From: Pollenia angustigena
Lineage: Eukaryota > Arthropoda > Insecta > Diptera > Polleniidae
Direction of reading: 5' to 3'
Length of the DNA stretch: 64,000 nt
NCBI GenBank assembly: GCA_930367215.1
Contig: OV884059.1
Location: 161,384,511 to 161,448,510, forward strand
Below the pieces are notes generated by a model that saw nothing but the letters and a program-made list of their open reading frames with translations, had not been told where the DNA came from and did no database searches. The translations under genes and the position numbers were made by a program. Position 1 is the first letter of the stretch. Each line of letters starts with the position of its first letter. Below, one piece after another: positions 1-11,472 of this stretch.

Positions 1-395
1 GCTGAAACTCCCTTTCAGGCTTGCATATTAAGCCGACGATATATTGTGTGCTGATACATGGTGGAATAAACGGGTGGCATCACTACGCCAGATGCCGATT
101 TTTTGCTCTTGCATTGTTTGTCTAGGTTTGTGTCAAAGTTTTGTTAATGTTTACAAAAAGTCCACGTTTTGTGCTGTGATTATTGTACTTTAGTAAAGTT
201 TTTGATAATTTTAAATTAAAATAAATAAGATATTGTCCATAATTAAATAAAAATTGGCTAAAAATGAATTTATTTCATCACGTTCAGCGGCACGCTTTGA
301 TTTTTGTTTAAACTATTTTTTGACCACCATGGATACTACAACTTTAAAGGGTTTTGAGGAATGGCTCATATATGGAATCTGTGGTGACTTACATA
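1..395. other. No gene recognised
   Basis: AT-rich sequence upstream of the first mariner-like element. I see no convincing coding region, RNA gene or repeat end here. Confidence 0.5.
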
Positions 396-440
396 TCGGG
401 TGATTTTTTTGCTATTATCTTTTTGGCAGCACTGGTTTAA

Positions 441-1071
441 CCCTTATGTGTGTGGAAAAAAAAAACACCTTCTATAGGGTGGATAGGTACCTGGGTACCT
501 TCATGCAAATTGTATGAGAAATCTAATTTTTTGTCTTGTATTGTACAAACAATCGATGGTTAATGAAATAATATTAGAATTTTACTCTGGTTTTCTCCTT
601 TTCATATATTTTTTAAAATTCTACACCCAAAAAAAAAATTTGGAATATAAAACACCTTCTATAGGGTGGATAGGTACCTGGGTACCTTCATGGAAATTGT
701 ATGAGAAATCTAATTTTTTGTCTTGTATTGTACAAACAATCGATGGTTAATGAAATAATATTAGAATTTTACTCTGGTTTTCTCCTTTTCATATATTTTT
801 TAAAATCCTACACCCAAAAAAAAAAAAATTTGTAATATAAAACGTATACAGGTACCCAGGTACCTATTCACCCTATTAAGGGTGCAAAAAGCAAATTGGT
901 ATGCCACGCCCCCCCAAACTCATATTGTATATAAACACCTATGAAAATATAATAATAACAAAAAGTTAGGAGTTCTCATGAAATTGTAGAATTGTAGACT
1001 AAAATCTTATATAAAAAATTTCGATTTGAAAACGCAATAGGTACACAGGTACCTGTCCACACACATAAGGG
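441..1071. mobile_element. piggyBac-like MITE nested in mariner copy 1
   Basis: Perfect 16-bp terminal inverted repeats, CCCTTATGTGTGTGGA and its complement, are flanked by TTAA at 437-440 and 1072-1075. The other two mariner copies carry the uninterrupted site GGTTTAAACAG with one TTAA, so this is an insertion with an observed empty site. TTAA duplication and CCC ends are hallmarks of the piggyBac superfamily. There is no transposase inside. The interior holds several GGTACC-rich near-palindromes and an internal duplication (466-842). Confidence 0.85.
466..842. repeat. Two tandem copies of a ~187-bp unit inside the piggyBac-like MITE
   Basis: The unit starting CACCTTCTATAGGGTGGATA at 466 is repeated at 653 almost unchanged, down to an A-run and the AATATAAAAC that ends each copy. 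Each unit has a GGTACCTGGGTACC palindrome near its start. The open reading frame crossing both units is a by-product of the duplication. Confidence 0.8.
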
Positions 1072-1143
1072 TTAAACAGCTGACGCACGTTTCGTGTTTT
1101 GTTTCACTGTCAAACATCTTCAGTTTGGTCTCATAATTTAACC

Positions 1144-1813
1144 ATGAATTGTCTTACAAACGAACAACGCTTGCAAATTATTGAATTTTATTATCAAAAT
1201 GCGTGCTCTGTAAAGAAAGTTCATCGCGCGCTTCTTGTGTTCAGCGACGAAGCTCATTTTTGGCTCAATGGGTACGTTAATAAGCAGAATTGTCGATTTT
1301 GGAGTGAAGATCAGCCAAAAGCATTGCAAGAGCTACCAATGCGTCCAGAAAAAGTCACAGTTTGGTGCGGTTTATGGGCTGGTGGCATCATTGGACCATA
1401 CTTCTGCGGTGATGCGAATCCTAACGTAACTGTGAATGGTGAGCGCTACCATGAGATGATATCCAACTTTTGTTGCCCAAAATGCAAGAGCTTGACTTGC
1501 ATGACATGTGGTTTCAACAAGACGGTGCCACATGCCACACAGCACGCTTAACAATGGACTTATTGAAAGCCGAGTTCGGTGAACATTTAATTTCACGCTC
1601 GGGACCGGTCAATTGGCCGCCTAGATCGGCTATGCTCATGTCTATACACACATGCCCGCTTCAATTGATGCATTGGAAGACAACATTGAAGCATTTATTC
1701 ATGAGATACCGGCCGAAATGTTGGAAACAGTATGCCAAAATTGGACTAAGCGGATGGACCATTTGAGGCGCAGTCACGCTCAACATTTGCATGAAATAAT
1801 CTTCAAACATTAA
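1144..1813 (+). pseudogene. Broken mariner-family transposase, copy 1
   Basis: The reading starts at an ATG at 1144 with MNCLTNEQRLQIIEF, which resembles the start of mariner-type transposases. After SVKKVHRALL it jumps straight to VFSDEAHFWLNG, the first catalytic aspartate region, so most of the DNA-binding N-terminal part is deleted. A frameshift near 1480 changes frame before MWFQQDGATCHTA, the second catalytic aspartate. A further deletion after NWPPRS removes the third catalytic segment (SCDLTPLDYFLWG in copy 2). The tail returns to the family sequence up to a stop at 1811-1813. It is non-functional. The encoded family is clear; the exact subfamily is not. Confidence 0.85.
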
Positions 1814-1917
1814 ATTATGTGGACCGTACTATCGATTCAAGTAAAGATTTCATGCATTTTTCTGAATTTTATGCGTTTTTTTTAACTTTCCTTTAGTTCT
1901 TAAAAAAGCAACCGATA

Positions 1918-2273
1918 TATACCTAACTTAGATAAGGCAACACAATATTAAAGAAAAATTGGGTGTTTTTAAGCCCAACAGAAATTACTTACTTATTAGT
2001 CCAAGGACATTATGACATACCACTGAAAGGTGTAACGCTAGGTGGGGATTATAAAGCAACAGCTACGGGTGCTCATTTGCCCGAAATAATTTTCAAATGT
2101 TAATGCCATGTGCTGATCTCTCGAGCAAAAAACTTTTTCGTATTATTTTTTGCAATTTTAAAATCTATCGGGTGAAAAAAAGCACGAACAATTTACTTAC
2201 ATGAACTATGAACTTGACTATCGAAAAAAATTTGCAGTTGACTGTTGAATGACGATAATTAGCGGTCACTAAA
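1918..2273. other. No gene recognised
   Basis: AT-rich spacer between mariner copy 1 and a candidate MITE. No coding or repeat structure that I can support. Confidence 0.4.
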
Positions 2274-2276
2274 GCA

Positions 2277-2639
2277 GCCCATACACGATTCAATTCAGTT
2301 GTTCTCCAAATCAAAGCGTGTATGGCTTTGTCAATTGATTAGTTTGACGGTTGTCGAGTTGGTTGAAGAAAAATCAAAAGATTTTAAATTTTTTAAGTTG
2401 ATACCTAAGACTTTCAATTCGATTGTACTGTGTGTGCTCGAGTCTATTGATTAGCCGTCAAAATTAATGTTTGTAGTTTTCTTTTGCAAAAAAAAGTTAA
2501 GTATTTTTAAAATTGTCTTTAATATCATTAAATTTTAAAATTAATTTGAAGTCTTTCAACTCAGTTGATGAAGTGTGTGGCCAAGCATCAATTCAGTTGA
2601 AAGACTCAGTTGACAATTGAATTGAAAACTGTATGGGGC
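2277..2639. repeat. Candidate MITE with imperfect inverted ends
   Basis: The left end GCCCATACACGATTCAATTC and the complement of the right end (GCCCCATACAGTTTTCAATT) match imperfectly, and GCA occurs directly outside both ends (2274-2276, 2640-2642). The interior repeats variants of TCAATTGA and CAACTCAGTTGA, giving strong self-complementarity. There is no coding capacity. The 3-bp duplication is short enough to be chance. Confidence 0.45.
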
Positions 2640-2696
2640 GCATAAAGAACAAGCAAAATTTAAGCAAAAGTGACACTAACGAGCGATAGTAAATAC

Positions 2697-3404
2697 TAAG
2701 GTATTCATTCGGTTAACCGTAAATTGGTTAACCGATTAATTACTACCCGAGTAACTGACCGGTTAATTTAAAATTGGCATTTTTTGACTAGCGATTAAAC
2801 CGGTTTATTTCAGTCGATTAACCGAAGTAACAAAATTTTAAATTTTTTGTAGTATTTTACCATATTTTTTTTTGTGTTCTTAATTATTTGTTTCGTCTCG
2901 TATACAAAAGGTATGTGTTCAGAAAAATATTTTTTCCTTCTAGCAATACATTTTTAATACAGTACAAAATCAGAAATTAAGAAATTCGGACGTAAATTTT
3001 TTGCAGAATGATGAGCTGACAATAAAAGAAAGTCGCGATTGTAACACAAACAATCTTTTAACAGCATTAATCGAAGCGATTAAAAGTGGTTAAAATTTTA
3101 AAAATTAAAACTGGAATTTTATGTCGTAATGAAAGATTTGACATGTGTAGAGAAATACAGGAGAAAAACTGAGAAAATAGATAATAAAAAGTATTATGGA
3201 TTGCTTTCAATTGTTTTTTGCTTATAAATTCCAAATAAAAAATAACTTTTGCATTTTTATTTATTGAAATTACTTAATTTATAACAAAACTTTATTAATC
3301 GGTTAACCCATCAATAACAAAATTAACCGATTAAACCAAAACCTCGAGTAATTAATCGAGCGATTAACCGATTAAATCAAAAACCCGATTAAATGAATAC
3401 CCTA
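2697..3404. mobile_element. hAT-type MITE with 8-bp target duplication
   Basis: The ends TAAGGTATTCATT and AATGAATACCCTA are inverted, and the perfect 8-bp duplication GTAAATAC lies at 2689-2696 and 3405-3412. An 8-bp duplication is typical of hAT transposons. Inside both ends are clusters of the near-palindrome CGGTTAACCG and relatives (ACCGATTAA, TTAATCGG), giving long subterminal self-complementarity. There is no transposase. Confidence 0.85.
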
Positions 3405-3412
3405 GTAAATAC

Positions 3413-5014
3413 CCCACTTTACAGTCAGTAAAAATAATCTAAGAAATATACTATTGTAGCTCCTTTTTTCGTATAATTATTAAAAGCGTCGCACTATAGG
3501 GAAGGTAATATAAAAAAATGCACAGTAGCATAACCTGTACCCATGTTCTGTAACTTTAGTGAGAAATTCTTGCATCGAAAAAATATGAAACAAAATATTC
3601 CATGGTTTCCCTAAATTGTCGAAAACTATCAAAACAAAATTATGTCGATACGGTATAAATGTCACAATATTACAATCGAAGCCGATGTGAAATGACAGAT
3701 GTTGAGAGCGCCAGTCACACATATCGTTGACACCGTCCAAAATTTACTTATAATTATTTAAACAAATAGAAACTGGGAATTATTTCCTTCCGAAGGTTAA
3801 TTTATATTATATTCAACATTTTTTATTTTTTCGAATTTATTCTATGAGCTAAATTTCAGTTATGTATTTTATAAAGCTTTTTTGTAATAGTTCTATTCCT
3901 TCAATTTTTCAGAAATGACTTTATAAAAAATCTTGATTATAATTATTTACAAATAATATAAAGAGCGACTTCAATATTTGTTGTTTACAAAATGGTTTTG
4001 AAACAGTCGCATATTTTTAAAAAATGTTAAAAGCAAAATTATTGAATAATGAACAAATCAATCAAGGACAAAATAATTATATCTTCCGTGTTATTATTCA
4101 TTGCATTTTGCTTTTTTAAAATACTTGTTTTTTGTGTCAAAATTTTGTCTCATCCCATTTTTATTCGTGAGTTTATTTAACAGTTCAAAGCAAGAATGTT
4201 CTCACAAATTTTTTTAGACACATTTTTTCTGTAAGTTGGCAAGTAATTTCCTTTCGTGGCAGCTATTACTCGCCAAAAATGTTACAGACGCACTAAAGTG
4301 AGAATAACAGTTGTTTGTTTTTCATTTCTCACGTTTCAATCGAAAAGTTTCTTGACGCGGGAGTTACAGAACATGGGAACTGAGAACTAAAAAAAATCTA
4401 ACCACAAAATTATCGCGCGAACATTATTTCTAAATTTCCTAAGTAGTTTCAGTGATAACCATAAAGCTTGACCAACAGATTTAAATTTTTTTAAAAATTT
4501 AAGTATTTTGTTATTAAGACAACAACAACGAGCGAGTAGCATGTATATATTTCAAATGATATAAGCCCTTTATCATTGAAATTGGTGCACAACTTTTCAT
4601 ATCGCTGGTTGTAAGTTGTTTTTTTATTTTCAATGAATTCTTTAAAGCAAAAATGTTAAAAAAAATTTATAAACAATTATTTTATAAACTGGGAATTATT
4701 TCCTTCCGAAGGTAACTTTAAAGAAAATACAATATAATAGTCTGGTAGTGTATAAAGTCATTTCTGAAAAATTGTAGGAATAGAACTATTACAAAAAAGC
4801 TTTATAAAATACATAACTGAAATTTAGCTCATAGAATAAATTCAAAAATGAAAAAATGTTGAATACAATTATTTTATATTTTTTTTTTTGTCCATCTTTT
4901 ATAATATCTCTGAAACTACTGTGCAGATTTAGGAATAATGTTTGCACGTTTTAAAGATAATTTTGTTATCGGACTAAGAATGTGTTTTTTCACATGAGGG
5001 CTTTTACGCCGTCG
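3413..5014. repeat. Inverted-repeat element, arms 3811-3925 and 4751-4866
   Basis: The left arm (from ATTCAACATTTTT to GACTTTATA) returns inverted at 4751-4866. A short direct repeat, AAACTGGGAATTATTTCC, precedes the left arm at 3770 and the right arm at 4686. This looks like a foldback or partly rearranged MITE. The remainder to 5014 has no recognisable gene. Confidence 0.6.
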
Positions 5015-5053
5015 CACAGTGGCGCCATTTGAGTTTTTTCGTTGCAAAAATCA
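5015..5053 (+). repeat. Transib 2 terminal repeat with RSS-like layout (gene 3' side)
   Basis: Heptamer CACAGTG, 23-bp spacer, then CAAAAATCA. Vertebrate 23-RSS elements have heptamer CACAGTG, a 23-bp spacer and a nonamer close to ACAAAAACC. The resemblance is seen directly. Its functional meaning rests on the known relationship between Transib transposase and RAG1. Confidence 0.8.
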
Positions 5054-5402
5054 TATCTTTTGAACCGAATAAGATAATTGAACAGTTTAAACAGCATATG
5101 GCTATTTCCAAAAAAAGTCAACCACAAAAAATGGAAAAAAATTTTCTTTTCAAGATTTATTTAGAGAATTGCTTATATTTTTTTAATATATGCGTATAAA
5201 TTAATTGATTCGAAAAAAAGATAAATGGTAAACGAAGTACTACAACTTTTAGCACATACTTGTGTATATTAGAAAATATGCATTTGGAACAACAATACTC
5301 TAATCTAAGGCATATTTATGATCTGAAAAACATTTTTTATTAAGTTTCTTATATAAAGGATTATAAATAGCAACATACAAAAATTTTAAATTAGGGTGGA
5401 AA

Positions 5403-5790
5403 AATTGTCCCGTTTACAATGTCCCGTTTACAATTTCTTTAACAATTTATTTAAAAAAATGTAATTCATATTTTATTTTGAAATCGAAACCATTTTTAGG
5501 GCACAGTAGTACGCAACATTTTAAAATTAATCCCAATAAAATATTGTGTCAGGTTTCGCAGAAATCACTGTTTAAACGGTTACCCCTTAAAACCCACTTC
5601 CGTTTTTTGTCCCGTTTACAATCACTGGTTTTTGCAATTATCTCGGAAACCACGACAGTAAGCGAAAAATTTCATTTGCGGAAATTAAAGAGCTTATTGA
5701 GAGTTAAAAGAATCATTAATTTAAAAAATGAAAATCAGGTTGTTTTTTACAGTTTTGTCAATATAAACGTGTGCGAATGCCCCGTTTACA
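5403..5790 (+). repeat. Four direct copies of CCCGTTTACAAT
   Basis: The 12-mer CCCGTTTACAAT occurs twice close together (about 5408 and 5424) and again near 5611 and 5780, all on the same strand, three times preceded by T or GT. They lie in the untranslated 3' flank of Transib 2 (antisense to its gene). The role is unknown; they could be transposase-binding or relic repeat units. Confidence 0.6.
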
Positions 5791-6047
5791 ATCTTGGAAG
5801 TGCCCATATGATAGATAACTGTTCAGCCTATGAAATGAGCGTTTGGAAAGGGTGCTACGCTTTGTAGGGGCCTACTTATGGGTTATCAAAGTTAAAATTA
5901 GTAGAAAAATCAATTTTATGGTAACTAAAAAAAAATTATTTTTACATTTTTAGATTGTTTTTATTTTTTTTTTTCATTAGGGTTTTATGTTTTAAATTAT
6001 TACCCAACAAATTAAATAAAATAATTTTTTTTTTTAAATTTATTTTT

Positions 6048-8059
6048 TCAATTTTCTGTAAAATATTCATCACAATTCCTAAGAGAAAGTATATCTAAAA
6101 GACTAACCATTTCTAAACTATAATTATTTCCTAACTCTATTCGTGACTTCACATGCCGCAGGAAAGAAATAAGTGGATCGGAAGAGGCTGCCAACATTTT
6201 GAAGAGGTCCACATTTTGCCTTACCCTTGATGCTTTGAATGTGTTCTGCAATCTATATGTTTTATAAAATTTGTTAAGAGACTCCTGTGCTTCTTCAGAA
6301 AGCTCTCCATTGGCCATGCGCCAATATTTTATGAACGGTCGGGGTCAACTTCTTCTGTGGATACATTTCTGCTAAAAGAGATGCAGTTTTCGACGCATAT
6401 TCTCCATATTTTGTAGAATTGACATTTTCTTTGCAGTTTAAAACATCCAAGATCGTTCCCAATCTTTTCACGATTTGATTGTTAATTCCAGTGATTCTAG
6501 TTACTGCCTCATAATTTTCAAAACATCTCCTAGAAGTGTTTCCATCGTTTGAGTTACCGTATCCGTGCTTGGGACAGTCTACTTTTAGTCCAACTTGTTA
6601 AAAAAAAAGCATCCTGTATTTGCTTCTTTCTGATCTTTTCCTTATCCTTTATTGATGTATTTTCATCGAAGTTTTCCTCCTCTTGTGGTAGGGTATACGC
6701 CAGTTTTAGCAAGAATTCCATACACCTTATCCTTGCGTGCAATGGTGACATTCCATATTCTTAATTCTCCTCATTTGTAGAATCGTTTAAATTACCAAAG
6801 TTCTTCTGACTCTTTTTGCAAATCGGGCATGACATTGTTGAGGTTGTTCCTATCAGTGCGTTTACGACTTTTCCGTCAACCATGGTCAGGTGGAACTCGT
6901 AATTGCATTCAATATATTTTCCTTCTCCAATTTGCAGCTTTGTAGGCTTAACCTTGCTTATTTGTTCTTCAATGTCCTTCACCGTGGTCCTTATGAGTTC
7001 TGCCGATTCCCTTGCAAACTGAAACATTATTGGTCGGCAATAATGTACTGATGACGGACGTGGATTTTTCAAACATCAGATTTTAGCCGCAAAGGAACAA
7101 CAGATGCCATAAACATATTTCCGTCCGATATTGTAGCATCATCGGAAGATATCCTTTGCTTATAAACGCTTTGTCCGAATGATCCATAGCAGCCCCATTT
7201 GCTGATCAATGTCAACTTCTCAGGAAGAATTTTCACCTCATTTTCAGGAAGACTCTCCAACAACCGTTTTGCTGTATGGCTCATGAGATCCTGCAGATTG
7301 GCTTTCGCAGAGACTTCCGTAAACTCCGTATGCAGTGGTCGTGAATTTATTTTGGCTTGCGTAGTATGCTTGTATCCGGGTTAAACGTCAGCGCCGTGTC
7401 GCGTTAAAGATGCCCGTAGTTTCTAATATTTCTCTTCGGAAAGTTCTAAGTCCATAAACAAGGCCAAGGCTTCTTCGGAACCATACTTTTTAATGTGTGC
7501 GTTTGTGGGCGTGGGAATGCTTTCCTTAATCCTTGTTAGTCGCAGTGGGCGTTCAGCAGCAACAGATTTGGTTATCTGCGACCTAACTTTTTCACTATCC
7601 TTTGTATATTTAATAGACAGCGCGTCCGATAAATGCTTCGTGGACAAGTCATTGGTGGCATCGGCAAGTTTCCTCTTTCTTGTGAAAATTAAACACCCCT
7701 CAATACTTTTTTTTGCCTTCCTTTTGCTCCCTGGTTGATGTGGTGGGTTTATCTACTGCCAATATATCCAAGATGGTCTCTTCATTAAGCCAGTCCTCGT
7801 ATTTGGAGTTGAAGTTCTGAATGGTTCGATTAGATTTCACCCATTTTGCCTTAATATTTGCATATATCAGATACAAATTATTTTTTATAATTTCGCTTCT
7901 CTCAATATTTCCGTATAAGCTATCAAGTTCTTCTAAAGCAGCTTCCGTGAAAAACTTTGGTGTGGTTGACTTTCTAAACAGTTCAAATAATTTTAAATTG
8001 TTCAACGCCATGTTTTCAGTACTTAAATTGTTAATTAGTTTCAGTAATTGTTGCGCCAA
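6048..8059 (-). pseudogene. Broken Transib (RAG1-like) transposase, element 2
   Basis: The conserved order reads from 8059 down. First is an N-terminal helix-rich segment ending DWLNEETILDIL. After frameshifts comes WGCYGSFGQSVYKQR (7150-7200), the block that holds the first catalytic aspartate in Transib (WGFDGSSG in element 1). Here the aspartate is tyrosine. Next is HLTMVDGKVVNAL (around 6880), keeping the second aspartate and followed by a CPIC zinc pair. Last is GELSEEAQES (around 6310), keeping the acidic third catalytic block. Several frameshifts and stops separate these blocks. The protein is dead by at least two criteria, the lost aspartate and the broken frame. Confidence 0.88.
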
Positions 8060-8880
8060 CTTTCAGTCGTAGGCTAATCCAGGCATTATGCTTATTTTGC
8101 AATATATAGGCTTATGCTACCATGCCTAAAAATTTACCTGTTCCCTGCATACATATGGATTTAGGCTGAATAATGCAATTTTGATATTATGCACGTGCCC
8201 AAATAAGATTTGTGCCTACCTGTAGGGACCATAAGTCAGTATTGTTCTTGACCATTTGTACGCCAATGTATTGTTTAAGTGAGGTACGTACCTGCTAATT
8301 TCAATGAGTAGTTTTTTTTTCAAACTATTAGATCAAACTACTGTCAGTCAAAACATATAAGGGATGGACGCCATACAGTTTCTGCAACCATGTCTTTTTA
8401 ACCTTTTTTACCTCTAGAAGCCAAACGGGCACGTAGGGGCAGATAAAATCTTTTGAATTATGTAAAGAAATAATCAAAGAACAGGTTTTGCAAATATAGA
8501 AAAATATAGTTTTTTTTTCATTTTCCGTCAAAGTTGAAAAATAGTGAAAAAACGGATAGTTTTTAAATAGTGATTTACCAGGAGAAACACAAGGCAAACA
8601 GTTAATTTTTTTTATCATTATACATTTAATAAATACATCAATCAATACAAACAAAAAATAAGGCGATTCGTTACCTATTTTTCGTGTTATTACACCTGAA
8701 ATCGCAACAAATTGACCAAAAATGGTGTGTTTTTTTGAAAACCGAAAGTCGGTCAACTTTGAACGGTTATATCTTCTAAACTAAAAATGTGATATTATTA
8801 AGAGTGGCATATTTGAAATCGTTGAAAAGTTTCCTATAACATAAGTTTATTCAAAACTTCGTCGGCGCTCATGAAAATTT

Positions 8881-8920
8881 TGATTTTTGCAACCTCGTTT
8901 GCTCTACGGGCGCCACTGTG
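8881..8920 (-). repeat. Transib 2 terminal repeat with RSS-like layout (gene 5' side)
   Basis: Read inward on the minus strand: CACAGTG, a 24-bp spacer starting GCGCCC, then CAAAAATCA. It matches the opposite end at the heptamer, the following GCGCC and the GTTGCAAAAATCA block. Confidence 0.8.
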
Positions 8921-9011
8921 CGTCGTCATTTCTTCATTCCATTTTGAAGCAACTTTCAAAATCCTTTGTATTCATACGATGATTTTTGAATGCATGTCTT
9001 TTTTATATTTA

Positions 9012-9330
9012 CAGTAGGGCATTGAGTATTCGTCATTCAATTAACCGGAACACAAAAACAATTTTTTGCATCGATTTACATTTTTTTGCAACAGTTACCT
9101 CTTTTATCCGGCATTACCTCTGTTATCCGAAGTTATAAACAAATTATCCTTTTTTTCGTTTACTTTTGAACAATTCAAAAAAATTGTATAAAAAAAATCA
9201 ATTTTTCCTCACATTTAAATATTTACATAATAATACATTATATATTTACATAAAATAAGAAACACGCAAAAAAAAAATATTATTCAGGATGCTGCCGGTC
9301 CCGTCCGTGCCGATAATCGAGGTCTCACTG
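9012..9330. mobile_element. pogo-like MITE
   Basis: It begins CAGTAGGGCATTGAG and ends ACCTCGATTATCGG-like (complement of 9304-9330, CAGTGAGACC). TA lies on both sides (9010-9011, 9331-9332). Related ATCCGGCA/TTATCCGAAG words occur inside. CAGT ends, TA duplication and the CGATTATC motif fit the pogo/Tigger group. There is no coding region. Confidence 0.6.
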
Positions 9331-9332
9331 TA

Positions 9333-10861
9333 CAGTTCAATGTAGGAAATAGAATAAGACGTAACAAGGAGAATTAAAAAGAGAAATAAAAAACGACATG
9401 GAAAACACAAACCGAGTCTTTTTGTTTACCGCTCTTTCTTCTCTTCACCGTTCACCACCAAACAAAAAGAGACGTCGAAAACGCCTTAAATCTAATTGAG
9501 TGTAAGTCTTGCAAGTGTCTCTATTTTTGATATATCGCTTTATCGCAAAAACCTGAGCTGATAAAAAAAATTATAATTATTTATTGAAAATCTGTATATC
9601 ACAAGTAGTCAGTGACAGCTAAAATCTTTATGTCTTGAAATATAAAGATGTCTTAAGCAAATCTAAAAAAATTAAATAAAGTTAAAAGATGATTGAAAAA
9701 CAGATTATGCTTAAGTTTAAGCTTTTGCTATTGCGCGTAAAATGGAAAAAAGGGTTTAAGTTAGTCAGATAAATCCGCAACGCAACATCACGTTTACGTG
9801 GGACTACCTTTGTATCCAGAAGGTTGGTAAGGAAAACGAAACATATGTGTAAGTTTACGTAAAATCAATAGAGCGTTTACGTATAATAACTTGCTGTGTA
9901 TAATTTCGTCTAACTTTTTGAGGAAATGCTTTTTACTAAAACAGTTTTTGTTCGATTACAATAAAAACCGGTGATGTTATTTTTATAGCCTTAAAAAACG
10001 AAACAAACTTAAGAAATCAGGTGCTTAGTGAATTTAACAAAAGTAAATAGTTATGTGTGCACTTTCACGTTTAATATCAATAAACTTACTTTACTGTTAC
10101 GATATTAAAAATACATTTATTGAGCGAATAAACTCAATTTATTTATGGATTTTTTTTTTATTGATTTGTGGGACATGAAAATTCCATTTTGTTTTAAATT
10201 TATTTTTTTATGTTAAAAACGAGACGCTTTCGCAAAATGTGAGCAATGATTTTCTATTAATAAAAAAAAATATAAATAAACTAATTTTTGTTTTTTTACA
10301 ACCCTTAATTTTAAACAACCCTTTTAAAGTTTTAGTGCCTTAAATCTGTCCTTCATATTAAAGTTTTTCTCCGAGGTGTATAACTTAGAATTACATTTTA
10401 AAACGAAAATTTTCCATACAATAGTTATAATATCGGTCGTTTCAGTTTTAAGAATTTTAAGAGGAATTTGTGTAAAAATTGAGCATCAAAACTTTTTTAA
10501 AAACTAAAACTGTCCCCTAATAGTGATATACAGAGTCGTTTCTAATCCTTTGTTTTGTCCTTAGAGATGTATTTTTTTTCCTTTAAGTCATTTCGTAAAC
10601 TTTTACTGTTCTTAGTTAATATTGGTAGAGATGATTGCTTTTGGTAGGAGATTTTATATATATTAATATTTTGTAACTTTTTTATGTGTGTGTATTTTTT
10701 CCGAAGGAAACGGATGTCTGCAATAAACGGATGCCAACTTTTTTACCTTTTTATTTTTTTTTTTTGTTTTATTTTCTTTTTATTTTAATGGCCATAAGTT
10801 TTAGTGAAGTTATATTGTAAATAAAATTATATAATAGGGAAGTCGTGTTAATGCGATTTTT
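9333..10861. other. No gene recognised
   Basis: AT-rich sequence. The stretch near 9773-9800, ATCCGCAACG...CACGTTTACGT, returns inverted at about 55240-55275, so part of this is a dispersed repeat. Nothing else can be supported. Confidence 0.4.
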
Positions 10862-10863
10862 TA

Positions 10864-11232
10864 CCCTGCAAATAATGGGACCAGTCCAAACACGCGTGTA
10901 AAGTGTAGCTTACAAGGGACTAAACTTGTCTAAAAGTAACCCAAACGCATGAAAAAACATGGTCTATTTAACATTACGATGTCCTACGGGCGGACCATAT
11001 AACCCAGCCTTGGACTACAAAGAAGTTGTTTTAAAACAACTCCTTGTTATACTCCATGTTAGTTTTGAAGTCGTTTAAAAACAAAAGCATGTCGTTAAAA
11101 AACGAACACATAGCGTCTCACTACAAACACTTTTTAACAATGACATGGTCCATGCTTGCATTACATAGGACCAATCCATGGAGTAGTCCATTTTATCAAA
11201 ATGGATCAGGTAGTCCAATATTATTTGCAGGG
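10864..11232. mobile_element. MITE with CCCTGCAAATAAT ends and TA duplication
   Basis: Ends CCCTGCAAATAAT and ATTATTTGCAGGG are inverted, with TA at 10862-10863 and 11233-11234. Internally, short blocks such as GGACCAGTCC, TGGTCC and GTAGTCC recur in both orientations. There is no transposase. The TA duplication and CCCTG ends are shared loosely with the 39183 and 54676 elements. Confidence 0.65.
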
Positions 11233-11472
11233 TATCAACATGCTTCTATCTTGATATTTTAAAAATAAAAAGTGTTTCGACTACAGTTGTTACAAGACTC
11301 TTAAAGTTGAATTCAAAATATCATAAGTTAGAATTAAAAAAGGACTGAGTGTCTACAACATGTCAAAGGTTAGATCGGCATTAGAGTTTGCCTTTTTTCG
11401 GACTTTTTCCGTTCTAGGGAATACGTTATTGATTTTAAATTTCCCGGGAAATATGGAAAATATTATTTACTA

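Larger units (their letters stand above)
396..1915 (+). mobile_element. Mariner-like element, copy 1 (deleted, with nested insertion)
   Basis: The left end TCGGGTGATTTTTT follows a TA dinucleotide at 394-395. The right end is a decayed inverse of the same end (TTAAAAAAGCAACCGA), followed by TA at 1916-1917. The same ends bound the copies at 11473-12380 and 59126-60233. Tc1/mariner elements duplicate TA on insertion, which fits. Inside are a broken transposase gene (1144-1813) and a 631-bp piggyBac-like MITE (441-1071) in the 5' untranslated part. The element cannot move by itself. Confidence 0.85.
5015..8920 (-). mobile_element. Transib element 2 (decayed, ends and TSD intact)
   Basis: Both ends begin CACAGTGGCGCC (5015 reading inward on plus, 8920 reading inward on minus) and share GTTGCAAAAATCA 23-24 bp inside the heptamer. 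The flanking 5 bp are identical: CGTCG at 5010-5014 and at 8921-8925. Transib elements make 5-bp GC-rich duplications and have CAC-starting ends. The interior carries a broken Transib transposase on the minus strand (6048-8059). About 1 kb of non-coding sequence lies beyond the gene's 3' end and about 0.9 kb before its 5' end. It is an old copy whose ends have survived. Confidence 0.9.

Noticed and set aside
5478..5867. 129-codon plus-strand open frame
   Set aside because: It lies antisense in the non-coding flank of Transib 2 and has no recognisable motif; its length comes from the repeat region.
8328..8756. 142-codon minus-strand open frame
   Set aside because: It falls between the Transib 2 end and its transposase start, starts in terminal-repeat sequence, and resembles no Transib protein segment.
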